DNA from: Takakia lepidozioides
Taxonomy: Eukaryota > Streptophyta > Takakiopsida > Takakiales > Takakiaceae
Direction of reading: 5' to 3'
DNA: 64,000 nucleotides
Assembly (NCBI GenBank): GCA_030704615.1
Contig: CM060731.1
Coordinates: forward strand, 88,146,756-88,210,755
The notes under the pieces were generated by a model, which searched no databases, was not told where the DNA came from, and saw only the letters and a program-made list of their open reading frames with translations. Made by a program: the position numbers and the translations under genes. Below are positions 24,723 to 35,900 of the stretch, one piece after another; position 1 is the first letter of the stretch; each line of letters starts with the position of its first letter.

Positions 24723-25243
24723 GAGAAGCCCGAAGACTCATGAGCTAGTTCTGAGAGCAGTCGAAGTCCCATTGACAACGTGACTGTATTCAGTGGCACA
24801 GGGCTAACGATTTCTTTGCACAATCAGCACAGTAGACGTGCTTCAAATTCAATTCATGTGGATCAATAAAAACCTCATTGTACCCTCTTTTTATTCTATT
24901 CTGTGTCCATTGTTCCCAGAATGCGTCATTGCTCATTTCGTTTGGGATTGGGAGTGTGGGAGGATTTTGCAAGTGGCTGTTAGGCTGAAATGGGCCCCCA
25001 TTGTACAGAGCAGTACCACCCTACCATTCGCGAAACATTGCCATTCAATATATAATTCTAAAAAACATTGCCGAACCTCCTTCATCGGGAGGTCCTTCTC
25101 CCCCTATGACCGTGGCACCCTTAACCCTATTCCCGCGGACACATATTTCCGGGAAATAGTCTGCTCATGTTTTTTTTCACACTTACGACTCTGCTCATGG
25201 CTCATGCCGCTCATGGCTCATGGCTCATGAAATAGCAGCCCCC
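24723..25243 (+). pseudogene. ORF3 tail and R-end region
   Basis: The first 61 bases encode the last residues of ORF3 (THELVLRAVEVPLTT, stop at 24781-24783), nearly identical to the end of the gene at 46150-46212. A polyadenylation-like AATAAA lies near 24866. After it come about 300 bp of non-coding R-end sequence and the CATGAGC repeats of the terminus. The body of the gene is hidden by the gap. Confidence 0.7.
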
Positions 25244-25252
25244 CCTTACCTC
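25244..25252. repeat. 9-bp target-site duplication, right copy (CCTTACCTC)
   Basis: Exact repeat of 15747-15755, directly after the five C bases that end the element. Joining the flanks at this 9-mer gives the predicted empty site. Confidence 0.9.
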
Positions 25253-25540
25253 CATCTAGGTAATTCTATCATTCCTCACCAGACCATCCGGTATGGATAA
25301 AAAGAGTCAATAAAAGAGGAATGAAAAATTATCACCCTGGTAGTTTTTCATCCGGTACGGATGGAAAAACAGGATGTTGTTGGCAACCTCCATAGACGTA
25401 ATTCTTTTCTTCCATGGTGACTCATCCGGTATGGATGAGAGTCAATAAAGGAGGAATGAAAAGGCCAAAAGAACCATCCTAGAGGTAATTCAGTGTCCAT
25501 CCTGGTGGCTCATCCGGTATGGATGAAAAAGCCTGATAGA
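25253..25540. repeat. Interspersed TCATCCGGTATGGATGA palindromes
   Basis: The near-palindrome TCATCCGGTATGGATGA recurs at about 25284, 25348, 25422 and 25510, with spacers of 45-70 bp that themselves repeat (gagtcaataaaggaggaatgaaaa; taattc…cctcc/cat). Related motifs lie left of 15747. This is an older short-period repeat into which the type A element inserted. Confidence 0.6.
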
Positions 25541-25617
25541 GGATGAGAAAACAAGAAGTCAACACTGATAGCAAACTGCCAATTCCCAGTAGAGAGGGAG
25601 AGAGAGGGAGAGATCAG

Positions 25618-25693
25618 GAAACCAAAAAAAAAAAAATGGGGGGGGGGGGAGTGACTGAGCCCGTGGTGCTCAGTCACTCCCCCCCCCCCCCCC
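25618..25693. repeat. Poly-A plus G/C-capped hairpin
   Basis: A run of A is followed by about 12 G, then GAGTGACTGAGC, a short loop, GCTCAGTCACTC and about 14 C. The arms pair perfectly over more than 20 bases. It lies in front of the Transposase_24-like ORF. I see no coding function; it may be a fold-back element end or simple-sequence expansion. Confidence 0.6.
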
Positions 25694-25825
25694 TCCCCAT
25701 CTTTTTCTTTTCTCTTTGTTGCCCCTCTCGAGACCCCGAGCACTTGCTGCTCTCAGCCCCCAACATGCTTGGTATTTTTGTTTTTGATCTGGAATGTAGA
25801 CGTTGTTTCCTAATGAGGCCAACTT

Positions 25826-28092
25826 GTGGGTTTGCATGACAGGTGCCAGCTTATGGGGAAAGAGAAGAAGTCTCCTGCCCCAAAGAAAGGGGCGGACAAT
25901 CCGTTTGCTCTGCCGGCACGTGTGACGCGCCAGGGCGTCTCACGGTTAACCACCCCCGTCGACAGCCGCAGCCGGAGGGCTCGTCTGCCCCCCGAAGCCA
26001 GTACCTCCCCTCTTGTCCACATCTTGGATGCGCCAGGGGCCGGCTCAGCCAGCTCTCCTATCCGGGAGGTTGTTGCTGAGCCGGATGCTCAGTTGAGCAC
26101 ACCCCCGGCCACCAAGATGGGTGAAATGTACCTTGGCAAGCACATCACCCGTTTGGGGGCCCGGTATGGGCAACTTTTGGATGTCACCCCCATTGCGACC
26201 CCTTCCTCCGCAACAAAGGCTGCACTTGCCAAGGCCCAACGTCAAGTTCAAGGGCCTTTGAAAGCCTCCATTGCCAGCCCATTGTTGTCGATGAGGGAGG
26301 AGGAGAAGAGGAGGGCCAATGAAGTGGCCAAGATAGCGAAGCACCTCGAAGAAGTCAAGCCGGGTGAGGGCTTCTACCCTGATACGCATTTGGGGGGGGG
26401 GAGAGGAGGAGGTATGGGCCGGCTCGGAGCAGCCTAGCCAATCAGCGACACCGCCCCCTGAGCCTGAGCGGTCAGCAAAGAAGGGCCTGGACTACGGGGC
26501 GCCGCCGCCGGCTATGCTCCACATCTGGAATCTACTTCTAGTGGCGCTCCGGGAGGGGATAGAGCGGGCACATCCGGCAACGGGGACTCCTGCCACATCG
26601 GGTGACACTGGGGGCGAGTCGGACAAGCTTGCAAAGGTAGAACTGTCGCACTTGTTCCATGATTTATCCTTTCCTTTGCATGCATGATTTTCTTTGTTGT
26701 TTGTTTGTTTTTTTTTTTGAATTTGGAGGGGTTATTTGTCTTTAGGAGGCAGCAACATGGCTGGCCTCATTGGTGCAGTCCAGTGGGGTTGCCAATGAGG
26801 GAGAGCACGTGGTGTTCACGAAGGACCCGAACACCAAAGGTAAGAAGAAGAGGCCTTGATCTCCCGAGATCCCTTTTACCATCAATGAAGGGGCTGCCGA
26901 GGAGAGAGAGAGAAGGGAGAGAGAGAAGGAGAGAGAGGAAGTAGCGGGGAAGGGGAAGGAAAAGAAGAAGAAGAAGAAGAAGAAGTCCCATGGAGAGGAA
27001 GGGGTGAGTGTGCATGCGGGGGAGGGCAGTGGGGTAACAAAGGAGCAGGGGAAGGAGGCTACAAAGAAGGGAGAGGGTGGGAAGAAGAACATGCCCTTGG
27101 CGATACAGGACGTGGAGTTGGCAAAGATCGTGGTGCCACCGGTGGAGGTGAATCGCCATGGTGACCCTTGCGGTGCATTCTGGGAGGCTATAAAGAAGCC
27201 AGCCTTCGAACTCGCATTGAGGTGGTTCCCTTTGCACATCGAGTGGGCTAATCAGCACTTTCGAGTGAAGCGGGCGTATGCTCGTGAGTTAGACGGCCGG
27301 TTTCCGGGCAATTGGAGTGACACAAGGGTGATGGAGATGGTGGGGCGAAACTTGAAGGACAGGAGGTACCATGCCAGACAGATCATTCGGAGGGCAATGG
27401 AAAAGGGGGCCATACCCAAACCACCTTATGGAATTACACAGGTTGGCAAATCCCGAATCATGTCACCTTCCATTTGTCGCATGTGCATTAATGAGGTGGA
27501 TTCGATGCAACGTATGTGTGTAATTCACTAATTGTTGGGGGGGGGGGCTGTGTGCATAGGTATCGTGGGATGCACTCATTGCGGGAGAGACTGATGCCGT
27601 AAACAAGGCCAAATTTGACCGGGCACGCGAAACAACAACAGTCCGCCTTGACAAGCACGAATCCACACACAAATGGGGCGCCAGCGGATCCAAGGGTTTT
27701 ATCTTGAGATTTGTAAGTCGTACTTCCCTATGGATTTTGTTATGTCTTCTTTCTGGCTCCGTCATCGCAAAGAATTGACTTTAATTTGTGGCATGTGTAG
27801 CAACGCACGTTTGAGAGGAAGCCATCTCCGGTAGAGTACAACTACGCCAAGGAGCATGGTTGGCAATCCCTCATGAAGAACATGGCCAACACGGAGGGGA
27901 TGAGTGCACTATAGGGCACTAGTATGGATGAGGTCGGGGGTCATGGCCAGGGATTGGATGAGAGCTCTTTGGGACTTAGGGGAACGCCGCCTCATTAGGT
28001 GCTTTGGCAAAGGGCACGAAGTCATCAGACTCATCGGATAGCTCTGAGTCCTCCACTGAGGATGAGGATGAGGATGAGGATGAGGATGACTA
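25826..28092 (+). pseudogene. Transposase_24-like (Ptta/En-Spm-type) ORF, multi-exon, decayed
   Basis: Several plus-strand pieces join through GT-AG introns: 25826-26410 (basic, Pro/Ser-rich), 26412-26636, 26743-26838, 26885-27440 (Lys/Glu-rich tract, then FWEAIKKPAFELALRWFPLH … RFPGNWSD), 27561-27708 (WDALIAGETDAVNKAKFDRA … HKWGASGSKGF) and about 27801-28092. The last ends in an acidic (ED)n tail. The order W…L, N-K..F.RAR, G-SKGF, then ERKPSPVEY resembles the plant Transposase_24 family of CACTA elements; this is a motif-level resemblance only. Defects: a frameshift at the G run near 26391-26401, a TGA near 26866, a TAG at 27912 and a shift near 27990. A CACTA-like end lies downstream at 29061. 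The family is uncertain. Confidence 0.4.
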
Positions 28093-28339
28093 GTCCTAGT
28101 CCATGTAGGTCCCAGGGTCAGCCTACTAAACCCTTGTGAGCTTTTCAGCTCATTTCCTGTAAATATATTTCCATATTTCCATCTTTCATCTTATTCATGT
28201 GTCGCACCGTCCTCACCCTCGATTCATGCTTGCTCAATTGTGTACCTGCTAAATCAGAGAAATGGAACTGTAAGGTCTCCCATCCCCAGAAACAAAACCA
28301 GGCAAAAAACAAAAAACCACCCCCAATTCACCCCCAAAA

Positions 28340-29061
28340 TCAACCCCACCAGGCTGCCCTCGCGACTGCAGGACGTCGGGAGGGGTCGCACGCCGCGACG
28401 GTCGGGCGTTGCCAATCCCATTTGCGGGTGGCAACCCCTGACACCCCCTGCGACGTGTTTTTTTGGTCCGGGGGTCGCAAGCCGTGACGCCCGGGCGTCG
28501 CGTAGCCCGCCACCCTGCCTGCGCCACGCCTTTTTAAAAAAAATTAAATATAAAAAAAACGACGCCAGAGCATCACCAAAACCCACGCCCGGGCGTGGCG
28601 GAGCCCGACTCCTGCTTCTGCTGTTTTTTTTGCCACGCCCAATAGTCGCTTGCAGCGACGCACTGGCGTCGCTGGGCGTACCACCCGGCTTACGCCACGT
28701 GTTTTTGGGTTTTATGATGGGACTCCCGGGCAGGTTAGAAAAAAAAAGGGATGCGACGCCGCGCCGGCGCCCCCACCAACGCCGTCGGCTGGAGGGCCGC
28801 GACGGCGAGACGTCGCTCAATGGAGGCCCCTGCCATCGGCGCAGACAGCCTGAAAAGCGACGTTCGACAGTCGCAGGAGTTGGGGCGGGGGCTCGCGACC
28901 CCCATACGTCGCATTTTGGCGACGCCCATGTGACTGCCGGGCGACGGCCGGGCGTCGCAAATTCTTCGCCTGCCCCCTGCCCGAAAAGGGCGTTTTCCCG
29001 ACGCTGCGGCATGGCCACGACGTGGCTCGGGCGTCGCAAAGGCCCCCCTTTTCCTGTAGTG
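28340..29061. mobile_element. CACTA-like right end with GCGACG subterminal repeats
   Basis: This GC-rich stretch is full of GCGACGCCCGGGCGTCGC-like direct and inverted repeats. Its right edge, read on the minus strand, is CACTACAGGAAAAGGGG. CACTA ends with clustered subterminal repeats define En/Spm elements. A second edge of the same kind ends at 48319 (CACTAGAGGGAAAAAGG). The long open frames on both strands here come from repeat composition. The left end of this element was not found; the ORF at 25826-28092 could belong to it. Confidence 0.5.
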
Positions 29062-30340
29062 ACTCAGCAGAGAGAACCCAACCATTGGAAGAAGAACAGC
29101 CTTCGTAAAAAATAAAAAATGGCATGAGAAGAAAACCAGAGCTCACCGCGGGAGGGGACGGGATAGCTAGATCCAATGGAGCCAGGCAGAAGGAGGTGTT
29201 ATCAGCGTCTGGGATAGGTACTATGGCAAGGTCATCCGCCAAAGCCGACTTTTCGATGTTGCGAGAATACTTCTACGACGAGCGGAAAGCCTCCAGCAGT
29301 AGCATCTCAGCCTCATAGGTGGCCTCCAAAAAATGGCGCCCTGACACACTCCTGAACTCCGCTAGAACAGAACTACCCGAAATCCAATTTTGGGCAACAT
29401 CACCTGGCTGCAGATCGGAAACATCAGAGAACCTTCGCACCGGCAAGACTTGAACAAAAAACAACTTTTTGCTAGAATTTTGAAATATTGTCATAATCTC
29501 ACAATATTTTATGAATTTTTTTTCCTGGCCATTTATTGGCAGATTTTCACTTGGAAAATGGCCGGCTCCTGTCTTTCTAAGCCCTGGTCTAGCCAACCCA
29601 GTTTTGTCTTAGTACCATTGGGCTTTTCGGTTTCCACACATGATATGTAATCTAGTTCAGTGGCAGGATTCAATGAGCTTGCTGAAACTCAATCAGTGAA
29701 TTTCTGGCTTTCTCCCTCCCTTCCTACAGATATAGGTTTTTGCCCTTAAATTTTCTTACCCTTGGATAGTAAAACCAGGCTACCCACCTAGCATACTACA
29801 TCCAAAAATGTGAACCTTTCAAACCTGATTCTACCTACCACATACATCCATATACCAAATCATGAAAAATTTCACCACAAAATTTCGAGATTATAGAGTT
29901 GTTTTAGGGAATTTAAAGAACCTGTAATCTTAGGTTTGACCATGAAATTGCACTATCATGGCTGGGCCTTCCACACCCATAGCCAGAACCTATTCTGAGC
30001 TATGCAAGCATGCAAGAAATTTCATGCCAAATGACGCCAAGTAATAGAAGTGCCCGGGGAGTTGAATGCTCTGACACCCCCGTCAGCGCCCTCACCCCCG
30101 GCCCACCCGTCCCTCGCCGAGGCCAGTCCCCCTCCGCGGTCGCTCGTCCCACCGCAGTGAACTACATCAATACATGAACTGCCACACATGATTGAATGCC
30201 CCCCATGCCCGCCATGCATGTTCATACCCATGCATACTCTGAATCCTATTGAAAGGCATACATGACATGCCAGCGAATACATGCTTACTGACATTCAAAA
30301 TTTGAAGTTCAAATTGCAAAAAAAGACGGCGAATGTTCCG
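29062..30340. other. No recognised gene
   Basis: There is a minus-strand open frame at 29273-29596 (107 residues, including EATYEAEMLLLEAF) and another piece at 29124-29242 with MADDLAIVPIPDADNTS, but the frames do not join and I recognise no domain. The A/T-rich stretch 29640-30020 has no coding signal. 30050-30170 is C-rich with simple composition. Confidence 0.4.
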
Positions 30341-30457
30341 CCCTCTGTATGTGCATTGATGTCTTCAATTGGAATCTTTGCTCTTGCGGTTTTGCATTGC
30401 ATTGCTCTTCATCCATGGCAACCCACACTTCCTTGAGCAGACGATGTTGTTCCTCGC

Positions 30458-31640
30458 TTGGTCGCACAATTGCAAAGCGCCGTTCAAACCCCTTCCGCGG
30501 GCCCCTTCACACACCATGTACTATCCTGGAGGGAGCAATGGCACGGAGGTGCGGTTGATTGTAGCACAGCGGAAGTCGCTTTTGTTCCGTGGGATCGGGT
30601 AGAAGACTTCATTGCAGGAGAGTTGGAGCACCCAGATGCCCCTTGTAAATTCATCAAACAGCGGCAATCTGTCACACAAGAAGGTGCCTTGCAGGCACCA
30701 CAAATGAATAGCTACTTGCAAATGACAAGGTCTGTTTCAATTGCACATGGTCATGTATTTCAGGCAGTATGCTTCGTGTTGTGCAACAATGCCAGTGTTT
30801 CTACTTACATTCCTCGCCTTGTGGTTTGAAATTTTCTGTTGCAGGTATCATTGCTCTTATGGCCCTACAGACCATACCATGGCCGTGTTGGAAATCCGAA
30901 AGCCTTATGGCCGCAAAAAAGTGGAAGCGACCTCCTTCCAAGAACACCGTGCAAAAGTTATGTACTCCGTCTACGTCGGATGCAGCTCAACTGAAACCAA
31001 AACAAAGAAGAATAACAAGGAACAAAGGGGGGGAGGGCATCAAACGAGGTTGTACATGTCGATTCATAGTCAAGTAGTGTTATCTTGACCCCAAAATAGC
31101 TATGTTGGTTTACTACCAGAAGAACCATGTAAACAGCCATGGCCTGACTGTTCACGGCCCTTCGTATGACAAATCCCGGCATGCTCTCGCACCTCACCTT
31201 AGTGCCGACATGAGAGCGTGGATTCTTCACTAATTATGCCTAGGTCTGTTAACAAGATATTAATGGCAAACCACACACAAAAAGTCAAAGACATTATGGA
31301 AGGTGGTTGGAAGTTACGAGAGATACATTCCTTCCGTTTCATGATATCATAAACATTGCCAACAAATGTGACGAGGAGACATTCAAAAAGCACCCTAACG
31401 ATGCTAGGAGCGTCCGCATGCGGGTGGCCAAAAACCCAAACCTGGTGTCTTCTACTACCATGAGGAAGTCAATCACCTGGCGTGGCCAGTCAGCGACCGG
31501 AAGCTTGATCTGCCATATGTGTTGGGCATTCAAACTGAATGGCAGAAAGAACAGATGCTTGACCTCGGCCACGGAAGAATTGTCGCATACGATGCGACCT
31601 TCGTGCGGTGCCAATGAAAAGAAGGTATGGTGCCACTACA
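30458..31640 (+). pseudogene. Third MULE-type transposase, N-terminal part (type C)
   Basis: Exon 1 (to 30729) has VAFVPWDRVEDFIAGELEHP, and an intron (30730-30844) joins it to RYHCSYGPTDHTM. After a frame change the protein continues KRGCTCRFIVK…AMLVYYQKNHVNSH…, a C.C…H…H zinc-binding region. It then reads LPYVLGIQTEWQKEQMLDLG and RIVAYDATFVRC, where the Asp (31591-31593) fits the first catalytic Asp of MULE transposases. The order of N-terminal zinc module, helical linker and DATF is typical of MULE/FAR1-like proteins. Stops near 31078, 31230 and 31617 and at least one frameshift break it. It is unrelated in sequence to types A and B. The rest is not recognisable before the insertion at 32142. 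Confidence 0.5.
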
Positions 31641-31853
31641 TTATCTCCTTCCCACTGTGATTCCCACTCTGTATGCTATCGGCCTCTTCTCCATGTAAAT
31701 ATTCTACTTCATGACCTGATCGCTGCTTATCCTTCCTCATGGTTAATCCTGAACGTAGGTCCATTGTTACGTATTGTGCTTCTCCTTCACGCCTCCACTT
31801 CCTAGAGTACTCCCACACTAACATTTGTCTTGTCCACTGATACAAACCACTCA

Positions 31854-32132
31854 TTATGCCCGATCGTCGTGGATCCGCAAGATGAGACTCCCCAATTTTG
31901 GCTTACAACTTCGTGACCAGAAGTACACATCAAGCCCACCCGCGCACCAACCAATGACAATGTTGTCAAACCTTCCCACAAACACACCTTCAATAGCCCC
32001 TTGCAGACCCAATGTCCGGTGAAAGACCTCTGAGGACGTCTGAACATGGTTACGACCCATGCTCTCTTCCCACTGTTTTTTGTCGTTGTTCCATGACCAC
32101 ACGTTCAACTTCTCCAACTTCTCCTCTTCCTG
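31854..32132 (-). pseudogene. Minus-strand ORF fragment split by the 14.5-kb element
   Basis: An open minus-strand frame (about 31857-32132) encodes KLNVWSWNNDKKQWEESMGR and FVGRFDNIVIGWCAGGLDVY. Across the target duplication, the other flank (46664-46884, minus) encodes VPQAGDVVVWKEGKRKK and SIVDLAVREATGTITYM. The two pieces meet at the insertion point but in different frames, so an intron, a frameshift or chance could explain it. I recognise no family. Confidence 0.3.
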
Positions 32133-32141
32133 ATGTAGGTG
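32133..32141. repeat. 9-bp target-site duplication, left copy (ATGTAGGTG)
   Basis: ATGTAGGTG directly precedes the L end (GATGTTTACTATGTCATGAG) and is repeated exactly at 46655-46663. Confidence 0.9.
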
Positions 32142-32978
32142 GATGTTTACTATGTCATGAGCAGAAACCATGACCATGAGCCATGATCCTGACCGCATGA
32201 GCGGTGAGCCGAAGTCTAAGATACGCTGATTTCATGAGCGGACTCCTCCAAATTTGGAAATGCGGCAGATTAAACAAGTATTAAAATAATAGTTTTTATT
32301 TGACCTTGCCGTTTTTGGACGTTCAGATCATGTAATGCGGCGAAGATGTCGTCAGTAACAAGTCCGCTCATGGTTTTTAGATCCGCCTCATGGAATAAGT
32401 GACCGTGCAACGGGAAATCCAGTATACCACTGCAAAATGATGTCGCATACTGGCCTTATAGAGTATTCCGCGGTTTTCATGCCTAACATTGGAATGAAGC
32501 TGACCCTTTTGCCCGCGATTGAACCATGGAGTCTGCACCAATACAGTCTGCAGTACTTCACAATTCTGTCTTCTTCGGTATTCGGCGGGAAAGGTTTGCA
32601 ACTGAACTGGGAAATAATGTGCCCTCATTAGGGTTCGTACGTGCAAATTTCGGAGCGTTTGGTGTTGGCGAAGCCGCTCTACCAGTACCTACGACGATAC
32701 TTGGAAATGCGGCGCCCGCATTCCTGGTCGGAGGTCGAATGAGGAAAGCAGTTTTTCGGAAAGCAGAAAAACATGAAACCCTCTAACATACAAAAATACA
32801 TGCACGTGGAAGCAAGTGAACGATATAGTAATATCTTAGTCGAGCAAAACACAGGTTACTGGTAGGCAAGACATATGTCGGACCTTTCTGTGGCCAGAGT
32901 CTGAGGTACTGGCAGCAGTACAGTTCTACTATCCGAAAAGGATGGGGCATACCATTGTATTGGGACCGCAAGCCAAGC

Positions 32979-35900
32979 TCACTGGTCCCATGGATCCATA
33001 TTCAGAAGAGTGTGAACCTCCTGGGCTCCCCCTGGTGCATGTATGAAGTGATGAGTTGTGGAATTACAACGGAGTCTCTTTAGGTACACGTAGTACAAAT
33101 GCTTGCAAGGTCAGTATGAGCCGCCCTTGTTCGCCATGATCTGGAATTCGTGCAATTGCAGGTGGGTAATTCTGAAATGGTGATGGTGTACACCTCATTG
33201 CGAACGGCTGAGCCGCCGAGGCCATCTGATACACACGCCCCAATCCTGGTGGGGGCAGATCTGTCGAGCTCTGGATTGTAACAGTTCATCCGAAGTGCAT
33301 TCCCCATCCTTGTCTCGTTCACTTTTGAGGGAGGTCGCCGCCCTCTTCGGTTTCCCCCAACGGTGGTGTTGGATGCCTTAGAGCTGTCGTGTCCCATTGT
33401 TCTTGCTCTCACAGTGGTCGGTGGTGGAGGCTGTGGAAGCGGAAATGGTTCTCTGGGGACGTCAGGCCTCAACCATCCGAAATCCTGCGGCGTAAGGCGT
33501 CGGCCTCAACCTGACTCAGATCGCAGAGCCTGGTTCACCACCGCCACACCCCGTGGGAGCCTCTGGCATTGTTTTGTATGCGTACTGGTTTCCATACACG
33601 CAAGTCATAATGTCGTGCCTGCAGAACCACAACTGGGTGTTGTTGCCTCGCAAACTTGGCATGGACAAAATCGTCCTGTAAAAGTAGTAGCAGGACAGCC
33701 CCATCTGTATTCCCTCCTATCATCTCTAAACAACGTTGCGCGTGTATCCACACGAATTGCGGAACCACCTTCCTTGAAACGACGGCTTTTTGCGAGCAAT
33801 TCTCCACTGTGAGGCAGACACAGTCGTCTCCACAATGGCTTTGGCCATACTGCATAACAGCGGCGGAATCTGGGCAAAGGGAGCGGTGGGAATTTTTTGC
33901 ACGAAATCCCCGGTTGAAGGCGACGGCGATCTGAATTTCTTGGGCTTCCACTGCTGGAGACACATTGTGCGGCAACAGACGGGACCTCGAGGTGCTGTCC
34001 GAATGTTCCTGTCGGATCTCCAGGAATCCTCTTTGCACCCGGGTTCCTCTTCAATCCTCCGCCTGACACGGCGAGTCCGGACGCCCCCTCTAGGTGTTCA
34101 CCTCTCGTGCAGAGGCGTCCTTTGATCTTCTCTCGCAATGCTGTCCGCCCATTTCACTGGATTCTTGGACCCCTCGAAGTTGTTCGTACCAACAATTCCT
34201 CCCTGTCCGGCCCAAAGCCCCATTGTTTGCCGCTCAGAACTGTAATACGTGGCTTGCTGCATGATTGCTCGTCGATGTCCGCCGTTGTGGCCGTCACTAC
34301 TACGTCCACCAGATGGCGGCAGAAGACGCTCGCCAGGAGGAGTGGACCGATTCTGCCATATTCGTGTTCGGCATGTCCGTGTCGGAATCCAAGCACCGCT
34401 CCTAGAAGGACACCAACATGGTAGGGACCAATCGAAATGTCCGTAACAAAGACAATGAACGAAATTGACAGCAGCCTACCTCCCGCATGTACTGTCCGAA
34501 CTGTCGATACCGAAAATGCCACCTCCCCACACCACCAACCAGCTGTGCAATGCTCCCAGATTGGTTTCTCCACTGCACCTGACGTTTTCCACCAAGCCTT
34601 GATGATAGCAAACTTAACCTCCGTGTCATCAAATGTGGGTGCATCCTTCACGCCGACAAAGGACACAGTGTTCAGTCTGGAATGAGCTAGCAACAATTTT
34701 TGTAGTGTAGTGGGATAGACTCTGCATCCAATGGAATCCACAGGATCTCTTTTCCCTCCATTGGAACAGTTGGGGTCCTCACCGTACCCACGCCGCACCG
34801 TTGCCCAGTTGGCCTGAGCGTTGTCTGCCATGAATCCCCTGAAATTGGCTCTGGCAATCCCGCCCTTGCCATCTGCTCGTTTATGCCCTCCCAGATGCAT
34901 CTCGGACTGTGTGTCCTCCCCTTTCATCTCGCAGATTGCAATCGTCATGAGCTCTTGGAGTGATAGTCTAAACATGCGCACCCATAGTCACCCACTGATG
35001 TTTGTAATTCGCTTGATGTGATCAACCATCACCCAAGCATTCGACAAGTTTCCAGTTGTCATGCGAGTGACCAAGTCGACTCCACTCCCAGGCCCACACG
35101 TCGACATTTTGAAAATGTAACAACGATCGGATTCGCTGCCTTGCCTGGAAACCTGCTACCTGGATGTAGTCATATCCAGTCATTCGTTTCACCTCCAGGA
35201 TTGAGTATGTCCGACCCCCTGCCGAACTCCTGCTTGCAAGATACGATGTGATTCCGCACATTCGGACTACAAACGTGCGAGACGGACTCCAAGAGGTCAC
35301 GCATCTCGTCTTCGGTCAAGGGCTCTCGGTCGGAACCATCTTCAGACATGATTTTGCCAAGAGCAATCTTGTGGGCTGCCTTCAGCTGAATCTGCTTTGG
35401 TCTGGCTCCGGGGCTCAATTTTCACCTCCTCTTTTATGATTGTCGTGTGCTTCCTGCACAGCCTCACGCATGTTGCCTCTCGCCAAGGGGTGGCAGTGGC
35501 CCCAACGTGTAGCAAGCTCTAGTCAAGTCCGGGAGCAAATGGATAACGTAATATTGCTTGGCTCTGCACATGGACATGCACGTCAGTGGTTCTTTGCAAT
35601 GTGCACACTTGAAAGACCCGCAGGAGCTTGGCTGGAGACAATGAATGGATGATGCGTTGTGCCAATCCAATCCGTCTCGTTTCTCCGCCCTCCTTTGGAG
35701 AGAAAGTGGAAGCAGGTGGGATTGAGGCACCTCAGTTCCCCGCACAGAGGACATATTGTACACGAACACCATCAGCAATTTTCGTGCTACTGGTCTTCGT
35801 CACACACCAGGGGTGTCCGTCATGCTTTCGATCCATGTCTATTAACATCCCGGAGGCTTTGTTTGACGAAGAAACAGGTGGAAACTCGAAGATGACATTG

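Larger units (their letters stand above)
15756..25243 (-). mobile_element. Full-length type A Mutator-like element with two divergent genes
   Basis: The L end at 15756 is GAGGTTTACTATTTCATAA; in other copies the last three bases are TGA. The R end finishes at 25243, and its reverse complement is GGGGGCTGCTATTTCATGAG. Both ends run into CATGAGC repeats, so they form imperfect terminal inverted repeats of about 50 bp. A perfect 9-bp duplication flanks the element. Layout from the L end: transposase (minus), palindrome array, ParB-methyltransferase gene (plus), 500-base N gap, ORF3 tail, R end. Length as assembled is 9,488 bp. The sister copy at 32142-46654 is 14.5 kb, so about 5 kb is probably missing in the gap. 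Confidence 0.92.

Noticed and set aside
23780-24823. Open frames running through the N gap
   Set aside because: They consist mostly of undetermined residues.
15756-25243. Helitron identity for the large elements
   Set aside because: Helitrons leave no target duplication; here 9-bp duplications and inverted ends are present.
9564-25243. Pairing the terminus at 9564 with the R end at 25243
   Set aside because: The R end pairs with 15756 by the exact 9-bp duplication; CACTCAGGG does not follow 25243.
28240-29115. 291-residue plus-strand and 261-residue minus-strand open frames
   Set aside because: GC-rich repeat stretch with simultaneous open frames on both strands; explained by subterminal repeats.
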